Shown piece after piece: positions 37,124-46,043 of a stretch of DNA of 64,000 bases. A model generated the notes under the pieces. That model saw nothing but the letters and a program-made list of their open reading frames with translations, was not told the DNA's origin and searched no databases. Every line of letters begins with the position of its first letter. The first letter of the stretch is position 1. The position numbers were made by a program, and so were the translations under genes. This DNA is from Pseudoalteromonas piratica. Lineage in GTDB: Bacteria > Pseudomonadota > Gammaproteobacteria > Enterobacterales > Alteromonadaceae. The stretch lies in NCBI RefSeq assembly GCF_000788395.1, contig NZ_CP009889.1, positions 496,001 to 560,000 of the forward strand, written 5' to 3'.

Positions 37124-39760
37124 ATGCGTTTAGACACAGCAAATCCACCGCAATCGCGCGCAGAGCATCTTAAATTGGTATTAAGCCTGATGCTGCTAGC
37201 TGTTTTGTTATTGCCATCCACCGGCGCGGTAAAACGCTTTTTAGTTGATAAAGGCTTTGTAGCAACAAAGCTATCAAGCAAAGAAAAAGCGATGCAGTTG
37301 GCTGCAAATGTCATTGCCTCGCCATACAGCTACTTCACTGCAAAAACAGACTTGCCACTTATTAAAGTAGATATTAAGTACCAAGACTGGCTGCAACTTG
37401 AAGAAGACAGACGCAGTGCATTTGAGCGTGGCATCATTCCTGAAAATCGTAGCCAAGTGACTGGTTCAGTGTACTTTGGTAAAGAAAAATACGCAGCAAA
37501 AGTTCGGCTGCAAGGCGATATGTTGGATCATGTAAATAAAGCCGATCGCTGGTCACTCAAAGTTGAGTTGAAGAAAAAGCAAGCCATGTTTGGTTCACGA
37601 AAATTTGCCCTTGTTGCACCCAGTGTGAGGGTAAACCAGGGCCCCAATTTGTTTGCTAAAAGCTTAGCAGTAAGTGGCTTTGATATTATCTCGCCTAAAA
37701 ATATTCCGGTTAAATTAGTTGTTAATGGTGCCGATTGGGGCGTGATGCTGTTTGAACAAGCTTTTAGCCAAGATTTGTTAGCAGTCAATAATCGCACTGA
37801 AGGGCTGATAACGCGGCTTGATTTACTCGCAGAGTCGACAAATAGTAAAGGCGAAGTAACACGCACTTTAAAACCGAGAGTGTTACAACAAAAAACCATT
37901 TTAGCTAATCAGGCATTGGCAAATCAGCGGCAAATTGCACTTGCATTACTCGATGACTTTTTAACAGGCAAACGTCCCGCGAGCGATGTATTTGATGCAG
38001 CGCGTTTAGGACAGTACCTTGCGATGGTGGACTTATGGGGCGCATGGCATGCATTAACCTGGAATAATTGGCGTTGGTATTACAATCCTCATATTGCCAA
38101 GCTTGAGCCTATTCAAAGCGATGTGGCCGTGACACCTGCCGAACATATTTGGTTAATGAAACCGCCAAGTCACCGTTTTGCGTTAAGTAAAGCCATGCTT
38201 TCTGATAACCAAGTGAAAGCACATTATTTAGCAGCAAAACAGCAGCTTGTAACTACGCTTGAGTCAAAATTAATTCCTGAGCTTGAACGCTATGACAAGG
38301 CATTTATTAAGTCATTGCATCAAGACAGTCCGTTACTCGCGCCTTTTGATTATCACGTTATGAAACAACAGGCGGATTGCTGGCAAAATAATTACCTAAG
38401 TACGCAATGTAGCAAAATTGCCGAAGTGAGTAGTGAGCTTCATAAACAAATGGACAACTACCAAGCAAAAGCAAATTGGGATTTGCACAGTCGTTTAAAT
38501 GAACACAATGGCGAACTTGTATGGCATGTAACTAATAGCGAAGCCGTGCCACTCACTATTAATAGCATTGAAGGAATTACAAAGCGTCAAGAAATTGCAC
38601 TGCTTGAACAGATTAATGACGAATTACCTGTATCAATAGTACCTGGCGAGACACTCGCATTAAACTTGCCGGCGCGCTTAAGTGCTATTTCGGCGCGTGT
38701 TGCTTTGAAGGGTAAAAAGAGTGAAGCCTATTATTTCCAAAAAGAGACTGCGCCGCTTTCGTTTATTCCGCGCGGTGGTATGAAGCCATTTGTAAGTGAA
38801 CAGTATCGTCACTTTATTGCACAAGAAGGCAATCAATGGCGTTTCAAAGCCGGTGAGTGGGAAATAAATGATTATTTAGTCACACCAGCTAATACTGACG
38901 TTATGATCCCTGCAGGCACTACGCTGAAGTTTGCACGTGATGCGGGTCTGATGGTATTTGGCAAATTTAATAGTCAAGGCACGGCAACTGCGCCGGTTGT
39001 TATGACCAGGCAACAAAACACGTCGAAATGGTCTGGGCTTAGTGTATTTGCCAATGATGAAAATACGTCACACCAAGTAGACCACCTGCACATTAGCTAT
39101 GCCAGCAGCCCTAAGTTGGGTTTGTGGAAGCCGCGCGGAGCAATTTATTTTGTTAAGGGTAATGTCAATATGAACACAGTGAAAATCACTGATAACCAAT
39201 CGGAAGATGGGCTTAACATTATTAACGCGAATGTGAATATTTATGACTTAACCATTAAAAATGCGCTTTCTGACGCCTTTGATTGTGACTTTTGCACTGG
39301 CGTATTGGATACCAGTGAATTTACCAATATTGGCTTTCGTTCAGGGGGAGATGGCATTGATGTGAGTGGCTCAACTCTGACAGTGAAACATGCCAAATTT
39401 AACTCGGTGCGCGATAAGGCAATTTCAGCAGGTGAACAAAGCCAGTTAATAGTAAGCGATACCCACTTTAATGATGTGAATTTTGGTTTGGTAGCAAAGG
39501 ACAATTCATTGATTGAAGCACATCATGTGCGGGCATCCAATATTCAACATAAGGCCTTGATGAGCTATTCGAAAAAACGCATTTTTGGCCCTGCAGTAAT
39601 GCGCGTGACAGATTATGTCTGTACCGACAGCGACTGTAATATTAAACAAACAGCCGAGCTTGGTAGTGAACTACTGGTTAATGGCTTAACCATTCGCACC
39701 GAAGCACTGGATGTAAAAAACCTCTACAACACAGTAATGAAATCGGACAAACCAAAATGA
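37124..39760 (+). CDS. CotH-kinase-like protein fused to a parallel beta-helix
   Basis: The 878-residue protein has one N-terminal membrane segment (about residues 18-34) and then a CotH-kinase-like domain (about 75-440). That domain includes VKLVVNGADWGVMLFEQAF, then LAMVDLWGAWHALTWNNWRWYYNPH and LEPIQSDVAV, where the final Asp sits at the metal-binding position of CotH. A C-terminal right-handed beta-helix follows (about 590-800; KITDNQSEDGLNIINANVNI). CotH proteins phosphorylate other proteins using ATP. The beta-helix may bind a glycan. It starts two bases after the DUF4956 gene (AGGAGT) and overlaps the VTC gene by ATGA. Confidence 0.78.
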   Translation: MRLDTANPPQSRAEHLKLVLSLMLLAVLLLPSTGAVKRFLVDKGFVATKLSSKEKAMQLAANVIASPYSYFTAKTDLPLIKVDIKYQDWLQLEEDRRSAFERGIIPENRSQVTGSVYFGKEKYAAKVRLQGDMLDHVNKADRWSLKVELKKKQAMFGSRKFALVAPSVRVNQGPNLFAKSLAVSGFDIISPKNIPVKLVVNGADWGVMLFEQAFSQDLLAVNNRTEGLITRLDLLAESTNSKGEVTRTLKPRVLQQKTILANQALANQRQIALALLDDFLTGKRPASDVFDAARLGQYLAMVDLWGAWHALTWNNWRWYYNPHIAKLEPIQSDVAVTPAEHIWLMKPPSHRFALSKAMLSDNQVKAHYLAAKQQLVTTLESKLIPELERYDKAFIKSLHQDSPLLAPFDYHVMKQQADCWQNNYLSTQCSKIAEVSSELHKQMDNYQAKANWDLHSRLNEHNGELVWHVTNSEAVPLTINSIEGITKRQEIALLEQINDELPVSIVPGETLALNLPARLSAISARVALKGKKSEAYYFQKETAPLSFIPRGGMKPFVSEQYRHFIAQEGNQWRFKAGEWEINDYLVTPANTDVMIPAGTTLKFARDAGLMVFGKFNSQGTATAPVVMTRQQNTSKWSGLSVFANDENTSHQVDHLHISYASSPKLGLWKPRGAIYFVKGNVNMNTVKITDNQSEDGLNIINANVNIYDLTIKNALSDAFDCDFCTGVLDTSEFTNIGFRSGGDGIDVSGSTLTVKHAKFNSVRDKAISAGEQSQLIVSDTHFNDVNFGLVAKDNSLIEAHHVRASNIQHKALMSYSKKRIFGPAVMRVTDYVCTDSDCNIKQTAELGSELLVNGLTIRTEALDVKNLYNTVMKSDKPK

Positions 39761-40446
39761 ATACACAACCTAGAGAATATCGGTTTGAAGTGAAAGTGCC
39801 TGTGCCACTTAACCGATTACAAGAAGTGAATATTTGGCTACAGGCACACTCGATGTTATTTCGTAAGCATTATGCGTCTCGTGATATCAATAGCTTGTAC
39901 TTGGATACGCCATTATTGGCACGTTTTGAGGAAAACTTAAGTGGTATTAGTACCCGCAAAAAAGTGCGTATTCGTTGGTATGGTGATTTAAACAATGCTG
40001 AAAAAGCAAAGTTAGAGTTTAAGCATCGGCAAGCGGGCAAAGGGTATAAAGTGATTTATGATACAAAGCTTGATTTTAGTGCCCCAGCGTTTTCTTGGCA
40101 GCATGCGCTTAAATCGGCCTATGCACAGCTGCCTGTAGATGCACAATTTTTGTGGGCAACAGAGCATAGCCCGATCATTATTTGTCGCTATCATCGTGCA
40201 TATTTCATTTCAAATGATGAAAAAATTAGGGCGACCTTTGATTCTGACATTTCATCGTTTGATCAACGATATCGACAACATGCTAATTTGAACAAAGGGG
40301 TTCCTCTTGGCGATTATGTTTTGCTAGAACTTAAAACCAATGCAGAGTATGAAGCAGAGCTTAGTAATTTATTGGCAACTTGCCCGCTTAGGCCCTCTCG
40401 GCATTCAAAATATGTAAATTGTATCCGCAATTTAATGTGGCAGTAA
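39757..40446 (+). CDS. VTC-domain protein (polyphosphate polymerase-like TTM fold)
   Basis: The 229-residue protein keeps the tunnel signature of the triphosphate tunnel metalloenzyme fold: an E-x-K strand (YRFEVKVPV), SLYLDT, basic KVRIRWYG, AKLEFKHR, and a closing acid-lysine strand LLELKTN. These residues bind the triphosphate and metal in eukaryotic Vtc4 and bacterial relatives. Making polyphosphate is a reasonable inference but not shown. The ATGA overlap with the CotH-like gene indicates translational coupling. No membrane segment of its own. Confidence 0.85.
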   Translation: MNTQPREYRFEVKVPVPLNRLQEVNIWLQAHSMLFRKHYASRDINSLYLDTPLLARFEENLSGISTRKKVRIRWYGDLNNAEKAKLEFKHRQAGKGYKVIYDTKLDFSAPAFSWQHALKSAYAQLPVDAQFLWATEHSPIIICRYHRAYFISNDEKIRATFDSDISSFDQRYRQHANLNKGVPLGDYVLLELKTNAEYEAELSNLLATCPLRPSRHSKYVNCIRNLMWQ

Positions 40447-40575
40447 ATTGAGGTAAACCGTTATTTTATAAAGTGTATGTGTCATTAAATCCTTGCAGAA
40501 TGGTAACTCCGGTAACAACATGGCCTTAATATTGGTGGAAGAGCCGATAAACACATTAATTGCCAATTTTGTCGA

Positions 40576-40601
40576 AAGTGATGCACCAGCATCGCTTTTT
40601 T
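40576..40601 (+). terminator. Rho-independent terminator of the CotH/VTC operon
   Basis: The stem AGTGATGC / GCATCGCT (one G-U pair) with the loop ACCA is followed by TTTTT, 130 bases past the VTC gene. Confidence 0.75.
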
Positions 40602-40725
40602 GTATCTAATGAAAATTGACTGAAATAAATAAAAAGCTGGTGTTACGGCAAGGGCATTTAAACTTTTTCAGCGGGTTGTTATTATTCAACTAGAATAAAT
40701 GATTCAAATACAATGGATTGATTGA

Positions 40726-41937
40726 ATGTTCCTGTTCTTAAAAAACACCGCTTTTACGATATTAGCTTTGTGCTCTTTCTCACTGTGTGCTTCATCAGTA
40801 CTTTCGCAGTTTATTGATCCATTAGATGGTAAATTTGATGCATCCAGTTACCTTGCTGAAAATGCATATGGCTTTTTGCCGGTACCAATTATTATTACCG
40901 ACCCGGCATTAAATGGTGGTTTGGGTGCTGTTGGTATTTTCTTTCATGAATCGCAAGAAGATGCAGAAAAGCGAAAAGAGGCGATGCGCCACTCTGAAAA
41001 TGCAGCACAACATTTATTACCTCCCAATGTGACCGCGGTTGCAGCCGGTTATACTGGCAATGATTCTTGGTTTTCAGGAGCAGGGCATTTAGGGTTTTTT
41101 AATCAGGGAAAAATTCGATACATGGGGGGCGTTGGATATGGTGACATCAATCTTAACTTTTATGGCTTTGGGGATCTCAATTTTAATAAAGCGTTAGAGC
41201 TGAATACTCAGGCCTTTGCGGCGATACAAAAACTAAAATTTAAAATACCCGAAAGCAATTTTTATATCGGGTTTAACCAACGCTACATTGATGCCAGTAT
41301 TTCACCTACGCACCTTCCTGACTTTGGTGCGGTTTTTCCGCCACATTGGGAGAAACCACTTGAAGACTTGTTTCGTTCTTTGCTCACCTCAGAAGTAACA
41401 ACATCAGGATTAGGTGTTTCATTACAATTTGATAATCGCGACAACTTCTTTTCGCCTCAATCTGGCTACAGTTATACCTTAGATATCACCCGCTTTGATG
41501 ACGCGATTGGCAGCGACATAGAGTATGATTTATTTGATTTTGAAGGACTTAACTATTTTAAAATTAATGATGACTTTCACCTAGGTTTAAAACTAGCCGC
41601 TGAGCATGTTGCCACAAATACCTTGTTACCTCCTTTTGCGATGCCCAGTATGCGTATTCGGGGTGTACCGATTGGGCGATACCAAGGAGAATATGCGGTG
41701 GCGACTGAAGCGGAACTTAATTATAACATTGATAATCGTTGGACCCTTTCTGCTTTTTCCGGCATCGGTCGAGTGGCAAACAGTTTTGATGAATTAAAAG
41801 AGAGCAACAGTCGGGTTGGCAAGGGAGTAGGCTTTCGCTATTTAATTGCCAGACGCTATGGCTTTAAAATGGGCCTAGACGTCGCGTTTGGACCCGAAGA
41901 AACCGTTTGGTATGTGCAGGCAGGTTCGGCATGGTAA
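40726..41937 (+). CDS. BamA/TamA-family (surface antigen) outer-membrane barrel protein
   Basis: The 403-residue protein has a signal peptide (about residues 1-23) and a barrel of the bacterial surface antigen family. SLQFDNRDNFFSPQSGYSYTLDI marks the strand start and RIRGVPIGRYQGEYAVATEAE contains the RG motif of the family's lid loop. The C-terminal strand ends in tryptophan (YVQAGSAW). No POTRA domain is present, so it is a barrel-only member. The weak ribosome site gives some doubt about the start. A terminator separates it from the upstream VTC operon. Confidence 0.82.
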   Translation: MFLFLKNTAFTILALCSFSLCASSVLSQFIDPLDGKFDASSYLAENAYGFLPVPIIITDPALNGGLGAVGIFFHESQEDAEKRKEAMRHSENAAQHLLPPNVTAVAAGYTGNDSWFSGAGHLGFFNQGKIRYMGGVGYGDINLNFYGFGDLNFNKALELNTQAFAAIQKLKFKIPESNFYIGFNQRYIDASISPTHLPDFGAVFPPHWEKPLEDLFRSLLTSEVTTSGLGVSLQFDNRDNFFSPQSGYSYTLDITRFDDAIGSDIEYDLFDFEGLNYFKINDDFHLGLKLAAEHVATNTLLPPFAMPSMRIRGVPIGRYQGEYAVATEAELNYNIDNRWTLSAFSGIGRVANSFDELKESNSRVGKGVGFRYLIARRYGFKMGLDVAFGPEETVWYVQAGSAW

Positions 41938-42001
41938 TGCCAGTGACGTTAGTAATAAAATAAGCGTTTTTATAAGTTTATTCTGTGTGCAAACGTATTA
42001 G

Positions 42002-42445
42002 CTAGCGCATTAAGTCTGTAATAATACTCACATCTTCAATGCCAGCTTCTTTCATGGCCTCTTGTAATGCTTGAATGGCATCATACCGCGCGATTTCCAA
42101 AGAATTTAAAAAGCTCTGCTGGCTATCAACGACTGCTTGTTTGGTTTTCTCATCGCTGTATTCTGCGTTCTTGGCTTTTTCAAGCATTTCTTCGGCCATT
42201 TCTATTTGCTCAATTATGCGCTCAATGGCTTTGATCATGTCTTTAATGTGTTTTGGCAATGCGTCGCGCTTTTCCGCTTTAGCGTCATCGTTTTTTTTGA
42301 GCTTTTGCCAGCTTTCAGGGGAAATTGTCACAGTATTATCGCTAACATCTGTTTGTTCATCATTTTCTTTTGTTGACTGAACTGCTGGCGACGCTGGTGG
42401 GTTTTGAATCGCAAAAGGGATGTTGCCAATTTTTGAAATACTCAT
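42002..42445 (-). CDS. Coiled-coil protein of unknown function
   Basis: The 147-residue soluble protein has a disordered, proline- and threonine-rich N terminus (about 1-50). A long charged helix follows, predicted coiled coil (about 65-140; IKAIERIIEQIEMAEEMLEKAKNAE). No signal peptide. AAGGACG supports the start. The Asp-Thr-Val-Thr-Ile-Ser stretch before the helix resembles short flagellar-regulator-like proteins, but I cannot assign a family. Confidence 0.65.
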   Translation of the reverse strand: MSISKIGNIPFAIQNPPASPAVQSTKENDEQTDVSDNTVTISPESWQKLKKNDDAKAEKRDALPKHIKDMIKAIERIIEQIEMAEEMLEKAKNAEYSDEKTKQAVVDSQQSFLNSLEIARYDAIQALQEAMKEAGIEDVSIITDLMR

Positions 42446-42884
42446 ACTCGTCCTTGGAAATAAGTTATCAATCTGTTATCGGCTAATAAGCCTATTTCTA
42501 TAGAGAAAATATGTAACTAATTACTTAGACTCAGTTATGTGCGAGCATCAAATAAAACGTAATTTTCACTGGCAAGTTAACAAGTTAGGATTACTATGCA
42601 AACACAATGCAATTTCTAAAAGCGTTTTGAGTCTGTTAATCTTGGTACATAAAGACAGCTGAGAACCTGCATAGGATGCGCTGGTGAGAAATGACGTTTA
42701 GTTTTTACATAATTTTTTCACTGCAGAGAAAATGAGTGTGACCTCAGCCCAAAGGCTATGGCTATTTATTTTGTTATTTGTATTGGCCCCATATAGGGTG
42801 TGAATACTTAACACTCTATGTGGATGAGTATTCAAATAGATAATCCATTGCTTAATTTAACAACCAAGAAAAGTGAATTTGCAT
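42446..42884. other. Divergent intergenic region
   Basis: 439 AT-rich bases with no recognisable gene, RNA or repeat; it holds promoters for the flanking divergent genes. Confidence 0.4.
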
Positions 42885-43724
42885 ATGTCACAACTTACAA
42901 TTCGCACCATGTTGCCAGAAGAATTAAGCATTGCGGTTAACTGGGCGGCAAAAGAAGGCTGGAACCCTGGTATTAATGACGCCGCGTTGTTTTACCTTGC
43001 AGATCCAAACGGTTTTTTTGTTGGCGAAGTCGATGGCGAAATTGTTGCCGTGGGCAGTGCTGTTCGGTACGACTCTCACTATGCATTTTGTGGTTTATAC
43101 ATTGTTTCGCCAGCACATCGTGGCAAGGGGTATGGCCTTGCGCTGACCAAGCATCGCCTAGCTTATTGCGAAGAGCGAAATGTCGGTATTGATGGTGTAT
43201 TAGAAAATGTCGATATTTATAAACGCATTGGTTATGTGCCTTATTATCAAAATAAACGTTTCCAAAAAATTGCGCAGGCGAGCACAAAAAGCGGTGCTAT
43301 TACCGAGGTGAGAGAAGAGCATATCCCCGCAATATTGAATTATGATCTTCAATGTTTTGGTGCGCCCAGAGAGGCATTTTTGTCAGCATGGTTAATGCAA
43401 GAGTACGGCAGAGCAGTTTGTGTGCTAGAAAACGGACAGGTCACAGGTTATGGCGTTAGGCGAAAGTGTCAACAAGGGTATAAAGTTGGGCCATTATTCG
43501 CAGATACCCCAGACATTGCCAGCACTATTTTTAGGGCGTTACAACACGATATTAGTGGTGAAATCATTATTCTTGATGTGCCTGAAAATAATGGAAGCGC
43601 AGTTAAACTGGCTGAAGCTGAAAACATGGAGGTGGTATTTGCAACGTCACGCATGTATCAAAAGGGCATGCCAAATGTTGATTCAGACAAAATTTTTGGC
43701 ATTACTACGTTTGAATTAGGTTAA
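42885..43724 (+). CDS. Two-domain GNAT acetyltransferase (YitH/HolE-like)
   Basis: The 279-residue protein has an N-terminal GNAT fold with the acetyl-CoA loop VSPAHRGKGYGLALTKHRL (about 75-93). A C-terminal acetyltransferase-like domain (about 130-279; LDVPENNGSAVKLAEAENMEVVFATSRMYQKG) corresponds to Acetyltransf_18. The ATG at 42885 is preferred to a GTG twelve bases upstream, which has no room for a ribosome site. The substrate is unknown. It is the last gene before the accessory region. Confidence 0.82.
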   Translation: MSQLTIRTMLPEELSIAVNWAAKEGWNPGINDAALFYLADPNGFFVGEVDGEIVAVGSAVRYDSHYAFCGLYIVSPAHRGKGYGLALTKHRLAYCEERNVGIDGVLENVDIYKRIGYVPYYQNKRFQKIAQASTKSGAITEVREEHIPAILNYDLQCFGAPREAFLSAWLMQEYGRAVCVLENGQVTGYGVRRKCQQGYKVGPLFADTPDIASTIFRALQHDISGEIIILDVPENNGSAVKLAEAENMEVVFATSRMYQKGMPNVDSDKIFGITTFELG

Positions 43725-44459
43725 GTGTTTAGCATTTTATAAACCCAAATTCTGCGTGCAATGTATTAATTATGTGCTGGCATTTTTAGTAAGGCGATAC
43801 AATAACGTACTCAGCCTTTTGTATGAAAATGTTATCCCCAGAAATAGTGTGTAACTCTGTTTAAAAGTGTTAATTACCATTTATAATCAATAATTTAAAT
43901 GGGTTCATACTTTCGTCATAAATAACTAAAAATACACGTCTGATTGCTAAATGATATAAGCAATACGCTAATAAAGAAGCAATACCAATTAAACGATATA
44001 AGGCTATGAAGGCTCATGTTTTTCGCTTTAGCCTATCTCTATCGTTTAGGGCTAAGTGAATCTCTTTTTCTCAAGACGCTCTTAACTTCTGCCCGCATTA
44101 TTAATTTAAAGTTTCTTATCAGATTTGAAATAAGCAGATATTTTTTAAGAATAGCTTTCTAGGTTAGTAATGAGCGGATTACGGTTTCTGAGAAAGGCAA
44201 CGGCAATAATTTATTACATGACCAAGCTCCCATTTTTGCTTATGAACATGGCACATTATGTAAAATTTTAACTGGCTTGATTATCTAATTGAAAAAAGCA
44301 ATTTACTGATTTAAATAGGGAATTATCTAATAGTAAAGTTACATAACGATCCTAGAATAGCGCGATTAAGTAATGGCTCGATTATCTAAAACCAATTATA
44401 AATTGCTAGGGTAAAAAACTACTGTTAATCTGCTGAAAATATTAAATAAAATGACTTAT
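43725..44459. other. Gene-poor stretch at the edge of the accessory region
   Basis: About 735 AT-rich bases without a supported ORF. The 15-mer GGCT[T/C]GATTATCTAA occurs at 44274-44288 and 44375-44389, with ATTATCTAA again at 44322. Nothing else was recognised. Confidence 0.45.
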
Positions 44460-44526
44460 TGGTATGCCAATTTTAGGTTGTGGATAACTTCCTTTAATCG
44501 AAATGCGCACTAATAAGCTGTTATAT
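44460..44526 (+). other. Probable attC 3' half opening cassette 1
   Basis: The segment ends in GTTATAT (44520-44526), which fits the R' box of an attC site, and resembles the 3' half of the next attC site (AATTTTAG, TTTAAT, CACTAATAAG). The GTTATAT box is exactly complementary to ATATAAC at the end of the following gene (44794-44800), as expected for one cassette. Confidence 0.5.
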
Positions 44527-44556
44527 GTACTTAAAGAAATATAAGTAACCGAAACC

Positions 44557-44799
44557 ATGAACTACGCAAATAAATTGTTAACAGGAATAGGTACTTTGCC
44601 TTTTATAGTTTGTAGTATCCTGCTGGGTAGCTTTAGTCAAAGTGTTCACGTCTCAGTTATCGCTTTGCTAGCATTTCTTATAAGTACTATTAGCTATCAA
44701 AAATTGGTAGTTTCAGCGCCAAAAGTTAAACAAGGTCATAGGTTTACTTTGTTTTTTACGCTTCCTATCATATTTTCGTGTAGTGTAATGTACATATAA
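44557..44799 (+). CDS. Small membrane protein in cassette 1
   Basis: The 80-residue protein has three hydrophobic segments (about 8-25, 31-46 and 64-79), joined by a basic loop KVKQGHR. It fills most of a 270-bp unit bounded by GTTATAT and ATATAAC/attC, so it looks like an integron-cassette gene. No strong Shine-Dalgarno was seen. Function unknown; coding potential is supported mainly by cassette fit and hydropathy. Confidence 0.5.
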   Translation: MNYANKLLTGIGTLPFIVCSILLGSFSQSVHVSVIALLAFLISTISYQKLVVSAPKVKQGHRFTLFFTLPIIFSCSVMYI

Positions 44800-44897
44800 C
44801 AAAGCAAATTAAAAAGTGCGGACAAAAATCAGTTGGCTTTGTTCGTACCTCACAAATTTTAGCCAACTAATTTTTGCCGTTTATTAAGGCGTTAGCT
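44794..44897 (+). other. attC recombination site (integron type)
   Basis: The site starts with R'' ATATAAC and ends with R' GTTAGCT. Inside, CGGACAAAAAT (44819-44829) pairs with ATTTTTGCCG (44870-44879) leaving one extra A unpaired, like the extrahelical base that orients attC recombination, and AGTTGGC (44831) pairs with GCCAACT (44862). Size (104 bp) and nested arms are typical of attC. Confidence 0.75.
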
Positions 44898-44926
44898 ATA
44901 CAAATCAAGTAAGGCAAGGGATTCAG

Positions 44927-45406
44927 ATGAAATATAAAATAATGCCATTGAGAGCTGATTTTTTGGATAAGGTTCGAATTTCAGGTATTGACGATCAAAA
45001 TCAGGAAGTAGAAATATCTTACGCTGTTGGTGGAGAGCCTTGTCGCGATGTTCTGCGAGGAGCCAAGCCTGGTGAAAAGCTAATACTAGCTAGCTATTGT
45101 CCATTTACTAAATCTGGACCGTATAAAGAATATGGGCCGATTTTCGTTTTGGCTAACCAAGGTGATGAGAGTTTTGATGATACAAAATTGCCATTGCCAA
45201 CAGGAGTAGACACTGATTATTTAGGTAATATCTTTGTCTTAAAAGCCTATTGTGAAAATGAGCGCATTTTAGATTCGAAATTATCCAATCCAGAGAATGC
45301 GAATATGATCCTAAATGAGTATTTTTCTAATGATAAGGTTTCTTTTGTCATCGCTAGGTATGCTGCCTATGGCTGTTATAGCTTTAGAGTTCAGCGAGCA
45401 GTATAG
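44927..45406 (+). CDS. DUF1203 protein in cassette 2
   Basis: The 159-residue soluble protein matches DUF1203: GEPCRDVLRGAKPGEKLILASYCPF near the start, YKEYGPIFVL in the middle and ARYAAYGCYSFRVQRA at the end. It is complete. The cassette that holds it begins with GTTAGCT (44891) and ends with AGCTAAC (45405), exact reverse complements. AAGGCAAGGGA provides a good ribosome site, as many cassette genes have. DUF1203 has no established function. Confidence 0.8.
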   Translation: MKYKIMPLRADFLDKVRISGIDDQNQEVEISYAVGGEPCRDVLRGAKPGEKLILASYCPFTKSGPYKEYGPIFVLANQGDESFDDTKLPLPTGVDTDYLGNIFVLKAYCENERILDSKLSNPENANMILNEYFSNDKVSFVIARYAAYGCYSFRVQRAV

Positions 45407-45441
45407 CTAACAATTCTTTACCCATTAACCGGGTGTTACGA
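45405..45441 (+). other. Short attC-like site closing cassette 2
   Basis: R'' AGCTAAC and R' GTTACGA flank ACCC...GGGT arms. At 37 bp it is shorter than normal attC and may be an internally deleted copy of a site like 46827-46923, with which it shares the CCCATTA..GG.GTT[A/G]CGA end. Confidence 0.5.
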
Positions 45442-45452
45442 ACGAAATTTGT

Positions 45453-45510
45453 TGGCACAAAGCGGAAGTAACCCTCTGAATTTAATTATGTATCCGACAG
45501 TAATGAGCGA
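45453..45510 (+). repeat. 58-bp direct repeat, copy 1
   Basis: The repeat begins TGGCACAAAGCGGAAGTAAC and ends GACAGTAATGAGCGA. It differs at two positions from the copy at 46935-46992; the spacing is 1,482 bp. Similarity extends weakly leftward into the attC end. Confidence 0.9.
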
Positions 45511-45649
45511 AAAACGGACATTAAATATTTTCTTAGCTAGCAAAAGGTTAGCTAATTTGATAAAAACGTAGCATCAGAAAAGTGAGCAGTTAGGCGGTAG
45601 ATGTATGCATGATTTGCGCACTTTAAATTGTTATATGCAAAGGATGTTC

Positions 45650-46000
45650 ATGTTCAAGCTGATAGTTTTAAGTTTTCTTCTAGTGGTTTCAATTTTTTCC
45701 ACTGAGGCTAAGGGGAAATGTGATATTTCGGGTATTTGGAACCACTCATCTAAACCTGCAAAACTTTTTGTCAATTTGAGTAAAGGCGAGATTTCTGTTC
45801 TTTCTCATGATAACAATGCTAAAGCAATTGGATTAGTTGTTTTAAAAAGTATTGTGTTAGATTCATCTTCGAATTCTTGGGATGCAAAAATGTATAGTGC
45901 AGCTGAAGATTCATTTGTTGATGTTCAAATAAAATCGAAAAGCTGTAATCAATTAAGTGTTAGCTTTAACAACGAAGAAGTTTTAGGGCTATTAAGGTAA
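45650..46000 (+). CDS. Small secreted protein in cassette 3
   Basis: The 116-residue protein has a signal peptide (MFKLIVLSFLLVVSIFSTEA) and a mature domain of about 95 residues with two cysteines (KCDIS and KSCNQ). WNHSSKPAKLFVNLSKGEI and HDNNAKAIGLVVLK suggest a small beta-sandwich or lipocalin-like fold. AAAGG six bases upstream decides the start. The unit begins GTTATAT (45630-45636) and ends ATATAAC (46007-46013), again complementary, followed after five bases by GTTATCA. Further R'-like boxes upstream (GTTAGCT at 45547, GTTAGGC at 45589) suggest cassette remnants. Function unknown. Confidence 0.62.
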   Translation: MFKLIVLSFLLVVSIFSTEAKGKCDISGIWNHSSKPAKLFVNLSKGEISVLSHDNNAKAIGLVVLKSIVLDSSSNSWDAKMYSAAEDSFVDVQIKSKSCNQLSVSFNNEEVLGLLR

Positions 46001-46043
46001 GTTTGCATATAACACACTGTTATCAGGGCTACATGGATGTAAT

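Noticed and set aside
43725..44519. A gene or attI site in the gene-free stretch before the first cassette
   Set aside because: No frame with a ribosome site was found, and without an intI gene there is nothing to anchor an attI.
45589..45595. GTTAGGC as the true start of cassette 3
   Set aside because: The matching GCCTAAC end is absent, while GTTATAT at 45630 matches ATATAAC at 46007; I keep GTTAGGC only as a possible remnant.
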